From Streptococcus cuniculipharyngis (lineage in GTDB: Bacteria; Bacillota; Bacilli; Lactobacillales; Streptococcaceae): 63,615 nucleotides of DNA. Location: the NCBI RefSeq assembly GCF_007859195.1, contig NZ_VOHL01000007.1, positions 1 to 63,615 on the forward strand. Direction: 5' to 3'. The notes beneath the pieces were generated by a model. That model ran no database searches and was not told where the DNA came from. It saw only the letters and a program-made list of their open reading frames with translations. Shown one piece after another: positions 44,933-54,617 of this stretch. A program made the translations under genes and the position numbers. Positions within the stretch are counted from its first letter, which is position 1. Each line of letters starts with the position of its first letter.

Positions 44933-46345
44933 TTACATTAACATAAAATTAATGATAAAGAGCAGGTCTAAAATCCAGATAATGGGTTGAATCTCCTTGA
45001 CCCGTCCCTGAACCAATTTACCGATGGTATAAAAGAGAAAACCAAAAGCAATACCATTCGTAATACTATAACCAAATCCCATGAAAATTGAGGCAAAGAA
45101 GGCTGGAATCGCCTCACTCATATCATCCCAATCCACACTTTTTAAGTTAGAAATCATCATGACCCCAACCATAATCAAGACAGCAGCCGTTGCCTGAGTA
45201 GGAATAATAGATAAGAGAGGACTAAAGAAACTTGATACCAAGAAAAGACCCGCAACCACCAAGGCGGTTAGACCTGTGCGACCTCCCGCCGCAATTCCAG
45301 CAGCCGACTCCACATAGGTGGTAACATTAGATGTTCCAGCAATAGCTCCAGCCGTTGAGCCAAACACATCTGCATACATGGCCTTTTTCAATTTAGGATC
45401 AAGGTCACGAGCATTTTCACTGGTTGTATCAAAGATTTGTGTTTTTTGACTAGTGCCAATCAAGGTACCGATGGTGTCAAACATATCCGTCAAGGCAAAA
45501 GCAAAGACAGTCATGATAACCTCAACCGTACGACTAGAATCTGCAAAAAGAGTTCCCAGACCGGTAAAAGCCGCCCCAAAGACAGTTTTCAAATCACCAA
45601 AGGCTGTCACGATATTATTGGAAGCAAAATCAATCGTTGAAAGGCTAACAATGCCAAAAGCCAAGGCAACCAAAGTCGTTGCCAACATGGCAATCATCAC
45701 ACCGCCCCTAACATTACGAATCAATAAAACCGCTGTGATTACAATGGCAATTAACGAAACAATAACGCCGACATTATCAAAAGGAACTAAGGCCGGTACA
45801 GCAGATGAATTACCCAAAATCGTTGCTGCTGCCTTATCTGCTCCCTCACCTAGGACAGTATAGGTCTGAGGATTTAGGGTAAAACTGAGAAGCCCTGCAT
45901 TTTTCAAACCAAGGTAGGTTAAGAAAATCCCAATTCCTCCGCCAATAGCATGTTTGAGATTTTCAGGAATTGAAACAATAATAGCATGACGCAGACGTGT
46001 CAAGGTCACCGCAATCGAGATACAGCCACAAAGAAAGACCATGGCCAAGGCTTCTTGCCAAGTATAGCCAAGGGAAAATACCACCGTATAAGTGAAGAAA
46101 GCATTCATTCCCATACCAGGTGCCTGGGCATAGGGAACATTGGCATAAAGTGCCATGATTAGCGTACCAACCACCGAACCAATAATAGTTGAAAGAAAAA
46201 CCCCTTGTAGTGGCATACCTGTCTGGGCCAGCATTGAAGGATTCACGAAAAGAATATAAGACATGGCAAAGAAGGTTGTTATCCCAGCCATAACTTCCGT
46301 TCGAACATCAGTCCCGTGCTCTTTTAGCTTGAAAAATGTTTCCAT
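44933..46345 (-). CDS. NCS2/AzgA-family purine permease
   Basis: 470 residues, about 12-14 membrane segments. ETFFKLKEHGTDVRTEVMAGITTFFAMSY, MGMNAFFTY, AIGGGIGIFL, DMFDTIGTLIGT and GTSNVTTYVESAAGI are hallmarks of the guanine/hypoxanthine/adenine permeases (PbuG/PbuO). Monocistronic with a short leader and no purine riboswitch. Confidence 0.92.
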   Translation of the reverse strand: METFFKLKEHGTDVRTEVMAGITTFFAMSYILFVNPSMLAQTGMPLQGVFLSTIIGSVVGTLIMALYANVPYAQAPGMGMNAFFTYTVVFSLGYTWQEALAMVFLCGCISIAVTLTRLRHAIIVSIPENLKHAIGGGIGIFLTYLGLKNAGLLSFTLNPQTYTVLGEGADKAAATILGNSSAVPALVPFDNVGVIVSLIAIVITAVLLIRNVRGGVMIAMLATTLVALAFGIVSLSTIDFASNNIVTAFGDLKTVFGAAFTGLGTLFADSSRTVEVIMTVFAFALTDMFDTIGTLIGTSQKTQIFDTTSENARDLDPKLKKAMYADVFGSTAGAIAGTSNVTTYVESAAGIAAGGRTGLTALVVAGLFLVSSFFSPLLSIIPTQATAAVLIMVGVMMISNLKSVDWDDMSEAIPAFFASIFMGFGYSITNGIAFGFLFYTIGKLVQGRVKEIQPIIWILDLLFIINFMLM

Positions 46346-46383
46346 TTTGATTATTAAAACTCCTTTTTTAGAACGATACCCAT

Positions 46384-46412
46384 ATTATATCAAATGATGA
46401 TTGTGTTTTCAA
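46384..46412 (-). promoter_or_regulatory. NCS2 permease promoter
   Basis: Minus-strand TTGAAA (46407-46412), 17-bp spacer, TATAAT (46384-46389). Confidence 0.75.
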
Positions 46413-46500
46413 CAGTTATTGTTGTGTTTTCTTGCTTTTTTGTTCTAGAAAATATTTATATCGGTTTTTTTGTTCGTTTTTTACGCATTATAACAAAAAA

Positions 46501-46535
46501 ACAAATCGTCTCCCACAGCTTGCGAAACGATTTGT
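46501..46535 (-). terminator. Terminator of DUF1361 gene
   Basis: ACAAATCGT / ACGATTTGT stem around a 17-base loop followed by a T-run on the minus strand. Confidence 0.8.
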
Positions 46536-46543
46536 ACTAAATT

Positions 46544-47137
46544 TTAATCTTCTTGATCTAAAAAAATCAAGGTCATGATTTGCAAAAAGGTGAAGCCCAG
46601 AATAAATGGGATAGCTGCCCAGGAAACCACATCCACAATCTTTTGCAGAACCGTCATTGGTCTAATAAAAATATCCCATGAATTCAAACGAGCATAGCGA
46701 CCAATATGGATGGCAAAACTTGATAGGACTGACAGATTGCCAATCAAGACATAGCGCAGCAACATATTTTTAACCGCAAAGGTACGGAAAATCAACTGCA
46801 AACTAACCACTCCCGATAATACCCCAAAGAGAATACTAGCCACAAATAACATAAACAAAATCATACTTGACCGTTGCCAAAGAGCATCGCCAGCAAAATA
46901 CATATGAATGATATCTGTCAACATATAAAAGGTATTAGGGTAGAAAAAGAGCCACAGAACGGCCCAAATAGCTTTAAACAGTTTCCGCTTAGCACCATAA
47001 GCCAAATAAGCGAAATCCAAGGCTAACAAGGCTAAAAACATATTCCAAATCAGGTTGGGACCCTCTACACTATAATAGTAGATACTAACCGAAATAATCA
47101 CGAAAAACAGATGTATACAGGCCCTTTTTATTTTCAT
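46544..47137 (-). CDS. DUF1361 integral membrane protein
   Basis: 197 residues, about six membrane segments. NMFLALLALDFAYLAYG, WLFFYPNTFYMLTDIIHM and LSVLSSFAIHIGRYARLNSWD fit the DUF1361 family. No known function. Extended -10 promoter TGTTATAAT around 47170-47178. Monocistronic. Confidence 0.85.
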   Translation of the reverse strand: MKIKRACIHLFFVIISVSIYYYSVEGPNLIWNMFLALLALDFAYLAYGAKRKLFKAIWAVLWLFFYPNTFYMLTDIIHMYFAGDALWQRSSMILFMLFVASILFGVLSGVVSLQLIFRTFAVKNMLLRYVLIGNLSVLSSFAIHIGRYARLNSWDIFIRPMTVLQKIVDVVSWAAIPFILGFTFLQIMTLIFLDQED

Positions 47138-47361
47138 TCACTCTATCCTCCTATTCAACAGGTTGTTTCATTATAACATAATTTAAGTGGAAAAAAGTTC
47201 CTAGAAACTTTTGTGAACAACTTGTTAACCCCTGACATTTCTTGGCTTAATTTGTCAGTTTTAGCAATCTTCTGTTACCCATTTGAGACATTGCATCCCC
47301 AGCAACAAGAGTTGGCTCAGCCTTGAAAAATGGCCTGACTATTTTCTTAACCTCGTTTTTC

Positions 47362-47370
47362 TGTTATAAT
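47362..47370 (+). promoter_or_regulatory. Extended -10 promoter of Cof phosphatase gene
   Basis: TGTTATAAT (hexamer 47365-47370) six bases before the ATG at 47377; the predicted first transcribed base is the A of ATG. Confidence 0.7.
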
Positions 47371-47376
47371 GAAAAC

Positions 47377-48192
47377 ATGACTAAAAAAATTATTGCAATT
47401 GATTTAGATGGTACCTTACTCCATAGTGATGAAACCATCTCAGACTATACTGTTAAAACCCTCAGAAAAGTTGAAGCCTTGGGCCACATGGTTGTGATTG
47501 CTACAGGTCGTCCCTACCGCATGGCATGGGACTACTATCGGCAACTCGGTCTCAAAACACCTATGATCAACTTCAACGGTGCCCTGACCCACCTGCCTGA
47601 ACAAAAATGGGAACAGGAACTAGATGTTCGTTTGGACCAAGATTATATCTGGCAGCTCCTAGACATGCAACAAGATATTCAAATGGATTTCTTGGCAGCT
47701 GAATACCGTCGGCAACTCTATATCAGTTTCAACCGCCGCGAAGCCATTGAGCCGAAACTTTTTGGCCTTTCAGAAATCAAGGATGAGATGGAGTTACTCC
47801 CCCACAAAATTACAGATGGGCCAAATGCGTTATTGATGAAAACCCAAGCACAAGATAAATACGCCTTGGCAGATGACATTAAAGATCGCTTCAACAATCA
47901 GATTGAGGTTGACTCTTGGGGGGGACCGCTCAATATCCTCGAATTTGCTCCTAAAGGGGTCAACAAGGCCTTTGCCCTAAACCATCTCCTCCAAGCTTGT
48001 GACTTAGATAAGAGCCAGCTGATTGCCTTTGGGGATGAACACAACGATACCGAAATGCTAGCCTTTGCCCAAACTGGCTACGCCATGAAAAATGCCAACC
48101 CAATCTTACTTGACTTTGCCGATGAGCAACTTCAATGGACTAATAATCAAGACGGGGTGGCTAGACAACTAGAAACGATGTTTCTTTCATAA
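47377..48192 (+). CDS. Cof-type HAD-family phosphatase (leaderless)
   Basis: 271 residues. Motif I DLDGTLLHSDE (8-18), ATGR, KGVNKAFAL, GDEHNDTEMLAFAQTGYAMKNA. ATG 47377 matches the family N-terminus (TKKIIAIDLDGT); the upstream in-frame extension overlaps the promoter and is rejected. No SD precedes it. Substrate unknown; it lies just before the mannose PTS operon but has its own terminator. Confidence 0.92.
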   Translation: MTKKIIAIDLDGTLLHSDETISDYTVKTLRKVEALGHMVVIATGRPYRMAWDYYRQLGLKTPMINFNGALTHLPEQKWEQELDVRLDQDYIWQLLDMQQDIQMDFLAAEYRRQLYISFNRREAIEPKLFGLSEIKDEMELLPHKITDGPNALLMKTQAQDKYALADDIKDRFNNQIEVDSWGGPLNILEFAPKGVNKAFALNHLLQACDLDKSQLIAFGDEHNDTEMLAFAQTGYAMKNANPILLDFADEQLQWTNNQDGVARQLETMFLS

Positions 48193-48200
48193 ATCTGACT

Positions 48201-48234
48201 AAAAGACTGGAAACCCTTTATTTCTAGTCTTTTT
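48201..48234 (+). terminator. Terminator of Cof phosphatase gene
   Basis: AAAAGACTGGAAA / TTTCTAGTCTTTT stem with one mismatch followed by TTCG and more T. Confidence 0.8.
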
Positions 48235-48318
48235 TCGTTTTTTCGCCAAGATTGTTCATTTTTTGGTAAATTTTCAGTTATTTTTGATAAATTTCTCCAT
48301 TTTTTTAGCCCAACCCCC

Positions 48319-48347
48319 TTGACCTTTTCCTGAAAACGTTTTATAAT
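48319..48347 (+). promoter_or_regulatory. manL promoter with cre site in spacer
   Basis: TTGACC (48319-48324), 17-bp spacer, TATAAT (48342-48347). TGAAAACGTTTTAT (48331-48344) fits the CcpA cre consensus closely and occupies the spacer and part of the -10. Confidence 0.88.
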
Positions 48348-48436
48348 TATCTATGTTCTTGAATTTCGTTTGAAATAATACCAATAATCGCCGTATTATT
48401 GTCAATGAAAAATAACTAAAAGGAGGAAAATCAAGA

Positions 48437-49426
48437 ATGGGTATCGGTATTATTATTGCCAGCCACGGTAAATTTGCTGAAGGCATTCATCAATCAGGTT
48501 CCATGATTTTCGGCGAACAAGAAAAGGTTCAAGTCGTGACCTTTATGCCAAGTGAAGGACCAGATGACCTCTACGCACACTTTACCAACGCAATCGCTCA
48601 ATTTGATGCTGATGATGAGATTCTTGTCCTTGCTGACCTTTGGAGTGGCTCGCCCTTCAACCAAGCAAGCCGTGTCATGGGAGAAAACCCTGACCGCAAA
48701 TTCGCCATCATCACAGGTCTCAACTTGCCAATGCTGATTCAAGCCTACACAGAACGCATGATGGATGCCTCTGCTGGTGTTGAACAAGTTGCTGCCAACA
48801 TTATTAAGGAAGCCAAGGATGGTATCAAGGCTCTGCCTGAAGAGCTCAATCCTGCTGAAGCAACTCCCGCAGCTGCACCAACTGCGGCACCACAAGGGGC
48901 TATCCCAGAAGGAACTGTCATCGGTGATGGCAAACTTAAAATCAACCTGGCTCGTATTGACACCCGTCTCTTGCACGGTCAAGTAGCAACAGGTTGGACG
49001 CCAGCATCAAAAGCTGACCGTATCATCGTTGCTTCTGACTCTGTTTCAAAAGACGACTTGCGTAAGCAGTTGATTAAGCAAGCCGCACCTGGTAATGTTA
49101 AGGCCAATGTTGTGCCAATCAAGAAATTGATTGAAGTGTCAAAAGACCCTCGTTTTGGTGGTACCCATGCCCTGATCCTCTTTGAAACACCACAAGATGC
49201 TCTTCGTGCAATTGAAGGTGGCGTAGAGATTAAAGAGTTAAACGTTGGTTCAATGGCCCACTCAACTGGTAAAACCATGGTCAACAACGTGCTGTCAATG
49301 GACAAGGACGATGTGGCTGTCTTTGAAAAATTGCGTGATTTAGGCGTTGCCTTCGATGTCCGTAAAGTACCAAATGACTCTAAAAAAGACCTCTTTGACT
49401 TGATTAACAAGGCAAACGTCAACTAA
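48437..49426 (+). CDS. manL: Mannose/glucose PTS EIIAB
   Basis: 329 residues: IIA domain (1-~135; phosphorylated His in [11 protein letters not shown]), Ala/Pro-rich linker (about 140-160), IIB domain (about 168-329; [15 protein letters not shown] with the active His). SD AAAGGAGG. First gene of manLMN, the main glucose/mannose uptake route of streptococci. Confidence 0.96.
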   Translation: MGIGIIIASHGKFAEGIHQSGSMIFGEQEKVQVVTFMPSEGPDDLYAHFTNAIAQFDADDEILVLADLWSGSPFNQASRVMGENPDRKFAIITGLNLPMLIQAYTERMMDASAGVEQVAANIIKEAKDGIKALPEELNPAEATPAAAPTAAPQGAIPEGTVIGDGKLKINLARIDTRLLHGQVATGWTPASKADRIIVASDSVSKDDLRKQLIKQAAPGNVKANVVPIKKLIEVSKDPRFGGTHALILFETPQDALRAIEGGVEIKELNVGSMAHSTGKTMVNNVLSMDKDDVAVFEKLRDLGVAFDVRKVPNDSKKDLFDLINKANVN

Positions 49427-49456
49427 TACACTTACTAAAACAAGAAAGGATTTATC

Positions 49457-50263
49457 ATGGATATTTCATTTATTTCTGCGATTTTGGTTGTCGTGGTTGC
49501 TTTCCTTGCTGGTATGGAAGGTATCCTTGACCAATTCCAATTCCATCAACCAATCGTTGCTTGTACCCTTATCGGTCTTGTAACAGGTAACCTGACAGCT
49601 GGCGTTATCCTCGGCGGAACGCTCCAATTTGTAGCCCTTGGTTGGGCAAATATCGGTGCGGCAGTCGCTCCTGACGCTGCCCTTGCTTCTGTTGCAGCTG
49701 CCATCATCTTGATTAAGGGTGGTGACACCTCTCAACAAGCTATCGCGGTTGCCCAAGGTCTTGCCATTCCGCTTGCTGTTGCCGGCTTGTTCTTGACCAT
49801 GTTGGTTCGTACAGCTTCTGTTGGTTTGGTTCACGGGGCTGATGCTGCGGCTGAACGTGGTGACTTTGCTGCACTTGAACGCTACCATTTGATTGCCCTT
49901 TCACTTCAAGGTCTTCGTATCGCTGTTCCAGCTGCCTTCCTGCTTGCTATCCCTTCTGAAAGTGTAAAAGCTGCCCTTGAATTAATGCCAGAATGGTTGA
50001 GTGGCGGTATGCAGGTCGGTGGTGGTATGGTTGTTGCCGTAGGTTTTGCCATGGTTATCAACATGATGGCTACCCGCGAAGTATGGCCTTTCTTTGCCCT
50101 TGGTTTCGCCCTTGCCGCAGTCAATGACCTTACCCTTATCGCCCTTGGTGCTATCGGGGTTGCCCTTGCCTTCATCTACCTTAACCTTTCTAAAAAAGGC
50201 GGTAACGCAGGTGGTAATGCTGGTTCACATGACCCAATCGGTGACATCCTAGAAGACTACTAA
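49457..50263 (+). CDS. manM: Mannose/glucose PTS EIIC
   Basis: 268-residue membrane component: FISAILVVVVAFLAGMEGILDQFQFHQP, GGTLQFVALGWANIGAAVAPD and GGGMVVAVGFAMVINMM motifs. SD AAAGGA. Also a docking site for class IIa bacteriocins in related species (general knowledge). Confidence 0.96.
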   Translation: MDISFISAILVVVVAFLAGMEGILDQFQFHQPIVACTLIGLVTGNLTAGVILGGTLQFVALGWANIGAAVAPDAALASVAAAIILIKGGDTSQQAIAVAQGLAIPLAVAGLFLTMLVRTASVGLVHGADAAAERGDFAALERYHLIALSLQGLRIAVPAAFLLAIPSESVKAALELMPEWLSGGMQVGGGMVVAVGFAMVINMMATREVWPFFALGFALAAVNDLTLIALGAIGVALAFIYLNLSKKGGNAGGNAGSHDPIGDILEDY

Positions 50264-50277
50264 GAGGAGGCAAGACA

Positions 50278-51189
50278 ATGACAGAAAAAATTCAACTTTC
50301 ACTAAGTGATCGTAAAAAAGTTTGGTTCCGTTCACAACTCCTTCAAGCGTCTTGGAACTACGAACGCATGCAAAACTTGGGTTGGGCTTATGCTTTGGTC
50401 CCAGCCATCAAAAAACTTTATAGCAAGAAAGAAGACCAAGCTGCGGCACTCAAACGCCACATGGAATTCTTCAATACGCACCCATACGTTGCTGCTCCTA
50501 TCTTTGGGGTAACACTAGCTCTTGAAGAAGACCGTGCTAACGGTGCAGACATTGATGACGCTGCTATCCAAGGGGTTAAAATCGGTATGATGGGGCCTCT
50601 TGCTGGTATCGGTGACCCAGTCTTCTGGTTTACTGTTCGTCCAATCATCGGTGCCCTTGGTGCCTCTCTAGCCATTGCTGGTAACGTCCTTGGTCCAATC
50701 ATCTTCTTCGTGGCTTGGAATGCTATCCGTATGGCCTTCCTATGGTACACACAAGAATTTGGTTACAAATCAGGTAAAGAAATCACCAAAGATATGTCTG
50801 GCGGTATCCTCCAAGACATCACCAAAGGGGCTTCAATCCTTGGTATGTTCATCCTAGCCGTTCTAGCAGAGCGTTGGGTATCCATCAAATTTGCCTTTGA
50901 TGTTTCTCGCGTGCCATTGGCTAAGGGAGCTTACATCGAGTGGGATAAACTACCAGCTGGCAGTGAGGGTATCAAAGAAGCCTTTGCTCAAGTCGGTGCT
51001 GGTCTTTCTCAAACCCCTGAAAAAGTGACAACCTTCCAACAAAACTTGGATGGCTTGATTCCTGGATTTATGAACGTTCTTCTCGTTTTCCTTTGCATGT
51101 GGTTACTGAAGAAAAAAGTATCTCCAATCACTATCATCGTCGGCTTGTTTGCGGTTGGTATCATCGCTCGTGTGCTTGGTATCATGTAA
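50278..51189 (+). CDS. manN: Mannose/glucose PTS EIID
   Basis: 303 residues. RSQLLQASWNYERMQNLGWAYA, FFNTHPYVAAPIFGVTLALEE, GPLAGIGDPVFWFTVRPI are EIID hallmarks. Ends at a strong terminator before manO. Confidence 0.96.
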   Translation: MTEKIQLSLSDRKKVWFRSQLLQASWNYERMQNLGWAYALVPAIKKLYSKKEDQAAALKRHMEFFNTHPYVAAPIFGVTLALEEDRANGADIDDAAIQGVKIGMMGPLAGIGDPVFWFTVRPIIGALGASLAIAGNVLGPIIFFVAWNAIRMAFLWYTQEFGYKSGKEITKDMSGGILQDITKGASILGMFILAVLAERWVSIKFAFDVSRVPLAKGAYIEWDKLPAGSEGIKEAFAQVGAGLSQTPEKVTTFQQNLDGLIPGFMNVLLVFLCMWLLKKKVSPITIIVGLFAVGIIARVLGIM

Positions 51190-51198
51190 GACAAGTCT

Positions 51199-51224
51199 AA
51201 GACTAGAACTTCAGTTCTAGTCTT
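51199..51224 (+). terminator. manLMN terminator
   Basis: Perfect AAGACTAGAACT-TC-AGTTCTAGTCTT stem followed by ACTTTTTT. Confidence 0.92.
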
Positions 51225-51284
51225 ACTTTTTTGTCCCAGACACTTATGTTATAATAAAGAAAATAAGCAGAAAAGAGAACAAGC

Positions 51285-51647
51285 ATGGCACAATCCTTAA
51301 ACAAGACCATTACCCTTCAAACCACCGGTGTTTCCTATCTAGGCATCGGCAGCAAGGTGGGTAAATTTCTCGTCGGTGATCAGGCCATTGAATTTTACCC
51401 TGATACCAATGTCGAACAATACATTCAAATCCCTTGGACCTCTATCCAACAGATGGGGGCAAATGTTTCCGGCAAATCCATCAGCCGGCATTTTGAAATT
51501 CTGACCGACCAGGGTAAATTTTTATTCGCCTCAAAAGATTCCGGCAGAATCCTCAAAATCGCCCGCCAAGAGTTAGGCAATGACAAGGTGGTCAAACTAC
51601 CAACCTTGCTCCAAACCATCGGTAAAAAATTATTTGGTAAAAGATAA
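51285..51647 (+). CDS. manO: DUF956 family protein ManO
   Basis: 120 residues. NKTITLQTTGVSYLGIGSKVGKFLVGDQAIEFY and IPWTSIQQMGANVSGK are typical of DUF956, a family found beside mannose PTS operons and probably regulating them. Own promoter (TATAAT near 51250) after the manN terminator. Confidence 0.9.
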   Translation: MAQSLNKTITLQTTGVSYLGIGSKVGKFLVGDQAIEFYPDTNVEQYIQIPWTSIQQMGANVSGKSISRHFEILTDQGKFLFASKDSGRILKIARQELGNDKVVKLPTLLQTIGKKLFGKR

Positions 51648-51655
51648 ATCTTACC

Positions 51656-51684
51656 TTTACTTTTAGCCCAAAGTTGAGTATAAT
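51656..51684 (+). promoter_or_regulatory. serS promoter
   Basis: TTTACT (51656-51661), 17-bp spacer, TATAAT (51679-51684), upstream of the T-box leader. Confidence 0.65.
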
Positions 51685-51689
51685 AAAGG

Positions 51690-53165
<1,476 letters not shown>

Positions 53166-53174
53166 TCAGCTATT

Positions 53175-53202
53175 ATCTCCTAGAAAGCTTTTTCTGGGAG
53201 AT
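53175..53202 (+). terminator. serS terminator
   Basis: ATCTCCTAGAAA / TTTCTGGGAGAT stem (one G-U pair) followed by T7. Confidence 0.9.
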
Positions 53203-53281
53203 TTTTTTATTTTATCATTGACAAAGACGAATGAAAACAAGTATAATGATTAATATCAATCATATTTTTTAGGAGATGAGC

Positions 53282-53863
53282 ATGCAACTTTTGGAAGAAC
53301 GTATTCAAACCGCTGGGCAGGTTTTGGGAGAAAATATCCTCAAGGTTGATTCTTTTTTAACCCATCAGGTCGATACTAACTTGATGAAAGAAATTGGCCA
53401 GACCTTTGCTCAAACATTCAAGGAAGCTGGTATCACTAAAGTGGTGACCATTGAGGCCTCCGGTATCGCCCCTGCCCTCTACACGGCAGAAGCCTTGGAA
53501 GTTCCCATGATTTTTGCTAAAAAATCAAAAAATATCACCATGACCGAAGGGATTTTGACCGCTCAGGTTTATTCCTTTACTAAGCAGGTCACCAGCCAAG
53601 TGTCGATTGCTGAAAAATTTCTCAGCTCTGATGACAAGATCCTAATCGTTGATGATTTTCTAGCCAATGGCCAAGCTGCCAAGGGCTTGATTGAGATCAT
53701 TGAACAAGCCGGGGCAAAGGTTGAGGCCGTTGGCATTGTCATTGAAAAATCCTTCCAAGATGGCCGACAAGTTTTGGAAGAAGCTGGTCATCAAGTTCTA
53801 TCCCTAGCTCGCATTGACCGTTTCCAAGATGGACAAGTGGTTTTTCGGCAGGCTGACCTTTAA
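53282..53863 (+). CDS. xpt: Xanthine phosphoribosyltransferase
   Basis: 193 residues from ATG 53282 (AGGAG spaced 6; the ATG two codons earlier abuts the SD). [24 protein letters not shown] start, [16 protein letters not shown], and PRPP loop [15 protein letters not shown]. Salvages xanthine. Promoter TTGACA...TATAAT about 50 bases upstream; no purine riboswitch fits in the leader, and no pbuX follows. Confidence 0.95.
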   Translation: MQLLEERIQTAGQVLGENILKVDSFLTHQVDTNLMKEIGQTFAQTFKEAGITKVVTIEASGIAPALYTAEALEVPMIFAKKSKNITMTEGILTAQVYSFTKQVTSQVSIAEKFLSSDDKILIVDDFLANGQAAKGLIEIIEQAGAKVEAVGIVIEKSFQDGRQVLEEAGHQVLSLARIDRFQDGQVVFRQADL

Positions 53864-53873
53864 CACCATAAGA

Positions 53874-53897
53874 AAAAAACGGCAACAGCCGTTTTTT
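53874..53897. terminator. Bidirectional terminator xpt / DUF4352 gene
   Basis: AAAAAACGGC-AACA-GCCGTTTTTT, perfect stem usable from both sides. Confidence 0.9.
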
Positions 53898-54501
53898 AAT
53901 TGAGATTGACCAAGGCTTTTTGGAAGCCCCATAAATTTGCTTGCAGTTGCAACTGCAAATCAGCTGTATTAGCCACTTCTTCCGTCACGTCAAAGACCAC
54001 ATTACCTGTTAGCGTGCTTTGTGGATTGAGTTCCTGCCAGAAAAATTTGGCATCATTATTGGCATAGATACCTGCTGATGTGTCAGCCGAATACTCCACA
54101 TCTCCCTGTAAGAGTTTGAAGAAACTATCCGACACCGTCACCGCTTTCTTCCCCTTATTGGTTACGGTTACATTTAGCGTCAAATAAACCCCATTGGCAG
54201 TCTTGCCAAACTCACCACCAAAGTTACTTTCAATCGATCTGCTATTGACCACAAAGTCAAGGTCGCCAACAGTGACCGTTTGACCGATACCATAACTTGG
54301 CTCAGCAGAGGTTTCTGCTTGGGTTGATGACTCTGGTGTTGCAGTGCCTTGCTCAGACGCCACCGTTTGACTGGCAGTTTGATTGCTAGTACCACTTGGT
54401 TGAGTTGTTTTTGCTGCATTTTTACCAAATAGCATACCCAAAAGACCCAAGAGCAAGAAACCCAAGAAGATTTTCCCTAGACAACCACCTAATTTTTTCA
54501 T
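53896..54501 (-). CDS. DUF4352 extracellular protein
   Basis: 201 residues. N-terminal hydrophobic segment (about 10-27; IFLGFLLLGLLGMLFG) anchors or exports it, a Ser/Thr/Gln-rich linker (about 30-68), then a beta-sandwich DUF4352 domain (about 70-190; YGIGQTVTVGDLDFVVNSRSIE, VYLTLNVTVTNKGKKAVTV, FDVTEE). No lipobox. Function unknown, likely a surface protein. Confidence 0.85.
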   Translation of the reverse strand: MKKLGGCLGKIFLGFLLLGLLGMLFGKNAAKTTQPSGTSNQTASQTVASEQGTATPESSTQAETSAEPSYGIGQTVTVGDLDFVVNSRSIESNFGGEFGKTANGVYLTLNVTVTNKGKKAVTVSDSFFKLLQGDVEYSADTSAGIYANNDAKFFWQELNPQSTLTGNVVFDVTEEVANTADLQLQLQANLWGFQKALVNLN

Positions 54502-54581
54502 GACTTTTCTCCCTTCAATAAAAAAAATTCCTAAAACTATTATATATATATTGTCAAGCTATTTTACTCCATTTAGGCAAA

Positions 54582-54608
54582 AAAAATCACGCTTAAAGCG
54601 TGATTTTT
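54582..54608. terminator. Terminator downstream of the Sip-like gene
   Basis: AAAAATCACGCT-TTAA... / AGCGTGATTTTT perfect stem with A/T tracts on both sides. Confidence 0.9.
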
Positions 54609-54617
54609 CTTGTCTCT

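Noticed and set aside
53222..53240. PurR box upstream of xpt
   Set aside because: ACGAAT in the spacer only loosely resembles CCGAAC and lacks the flanking pattern.
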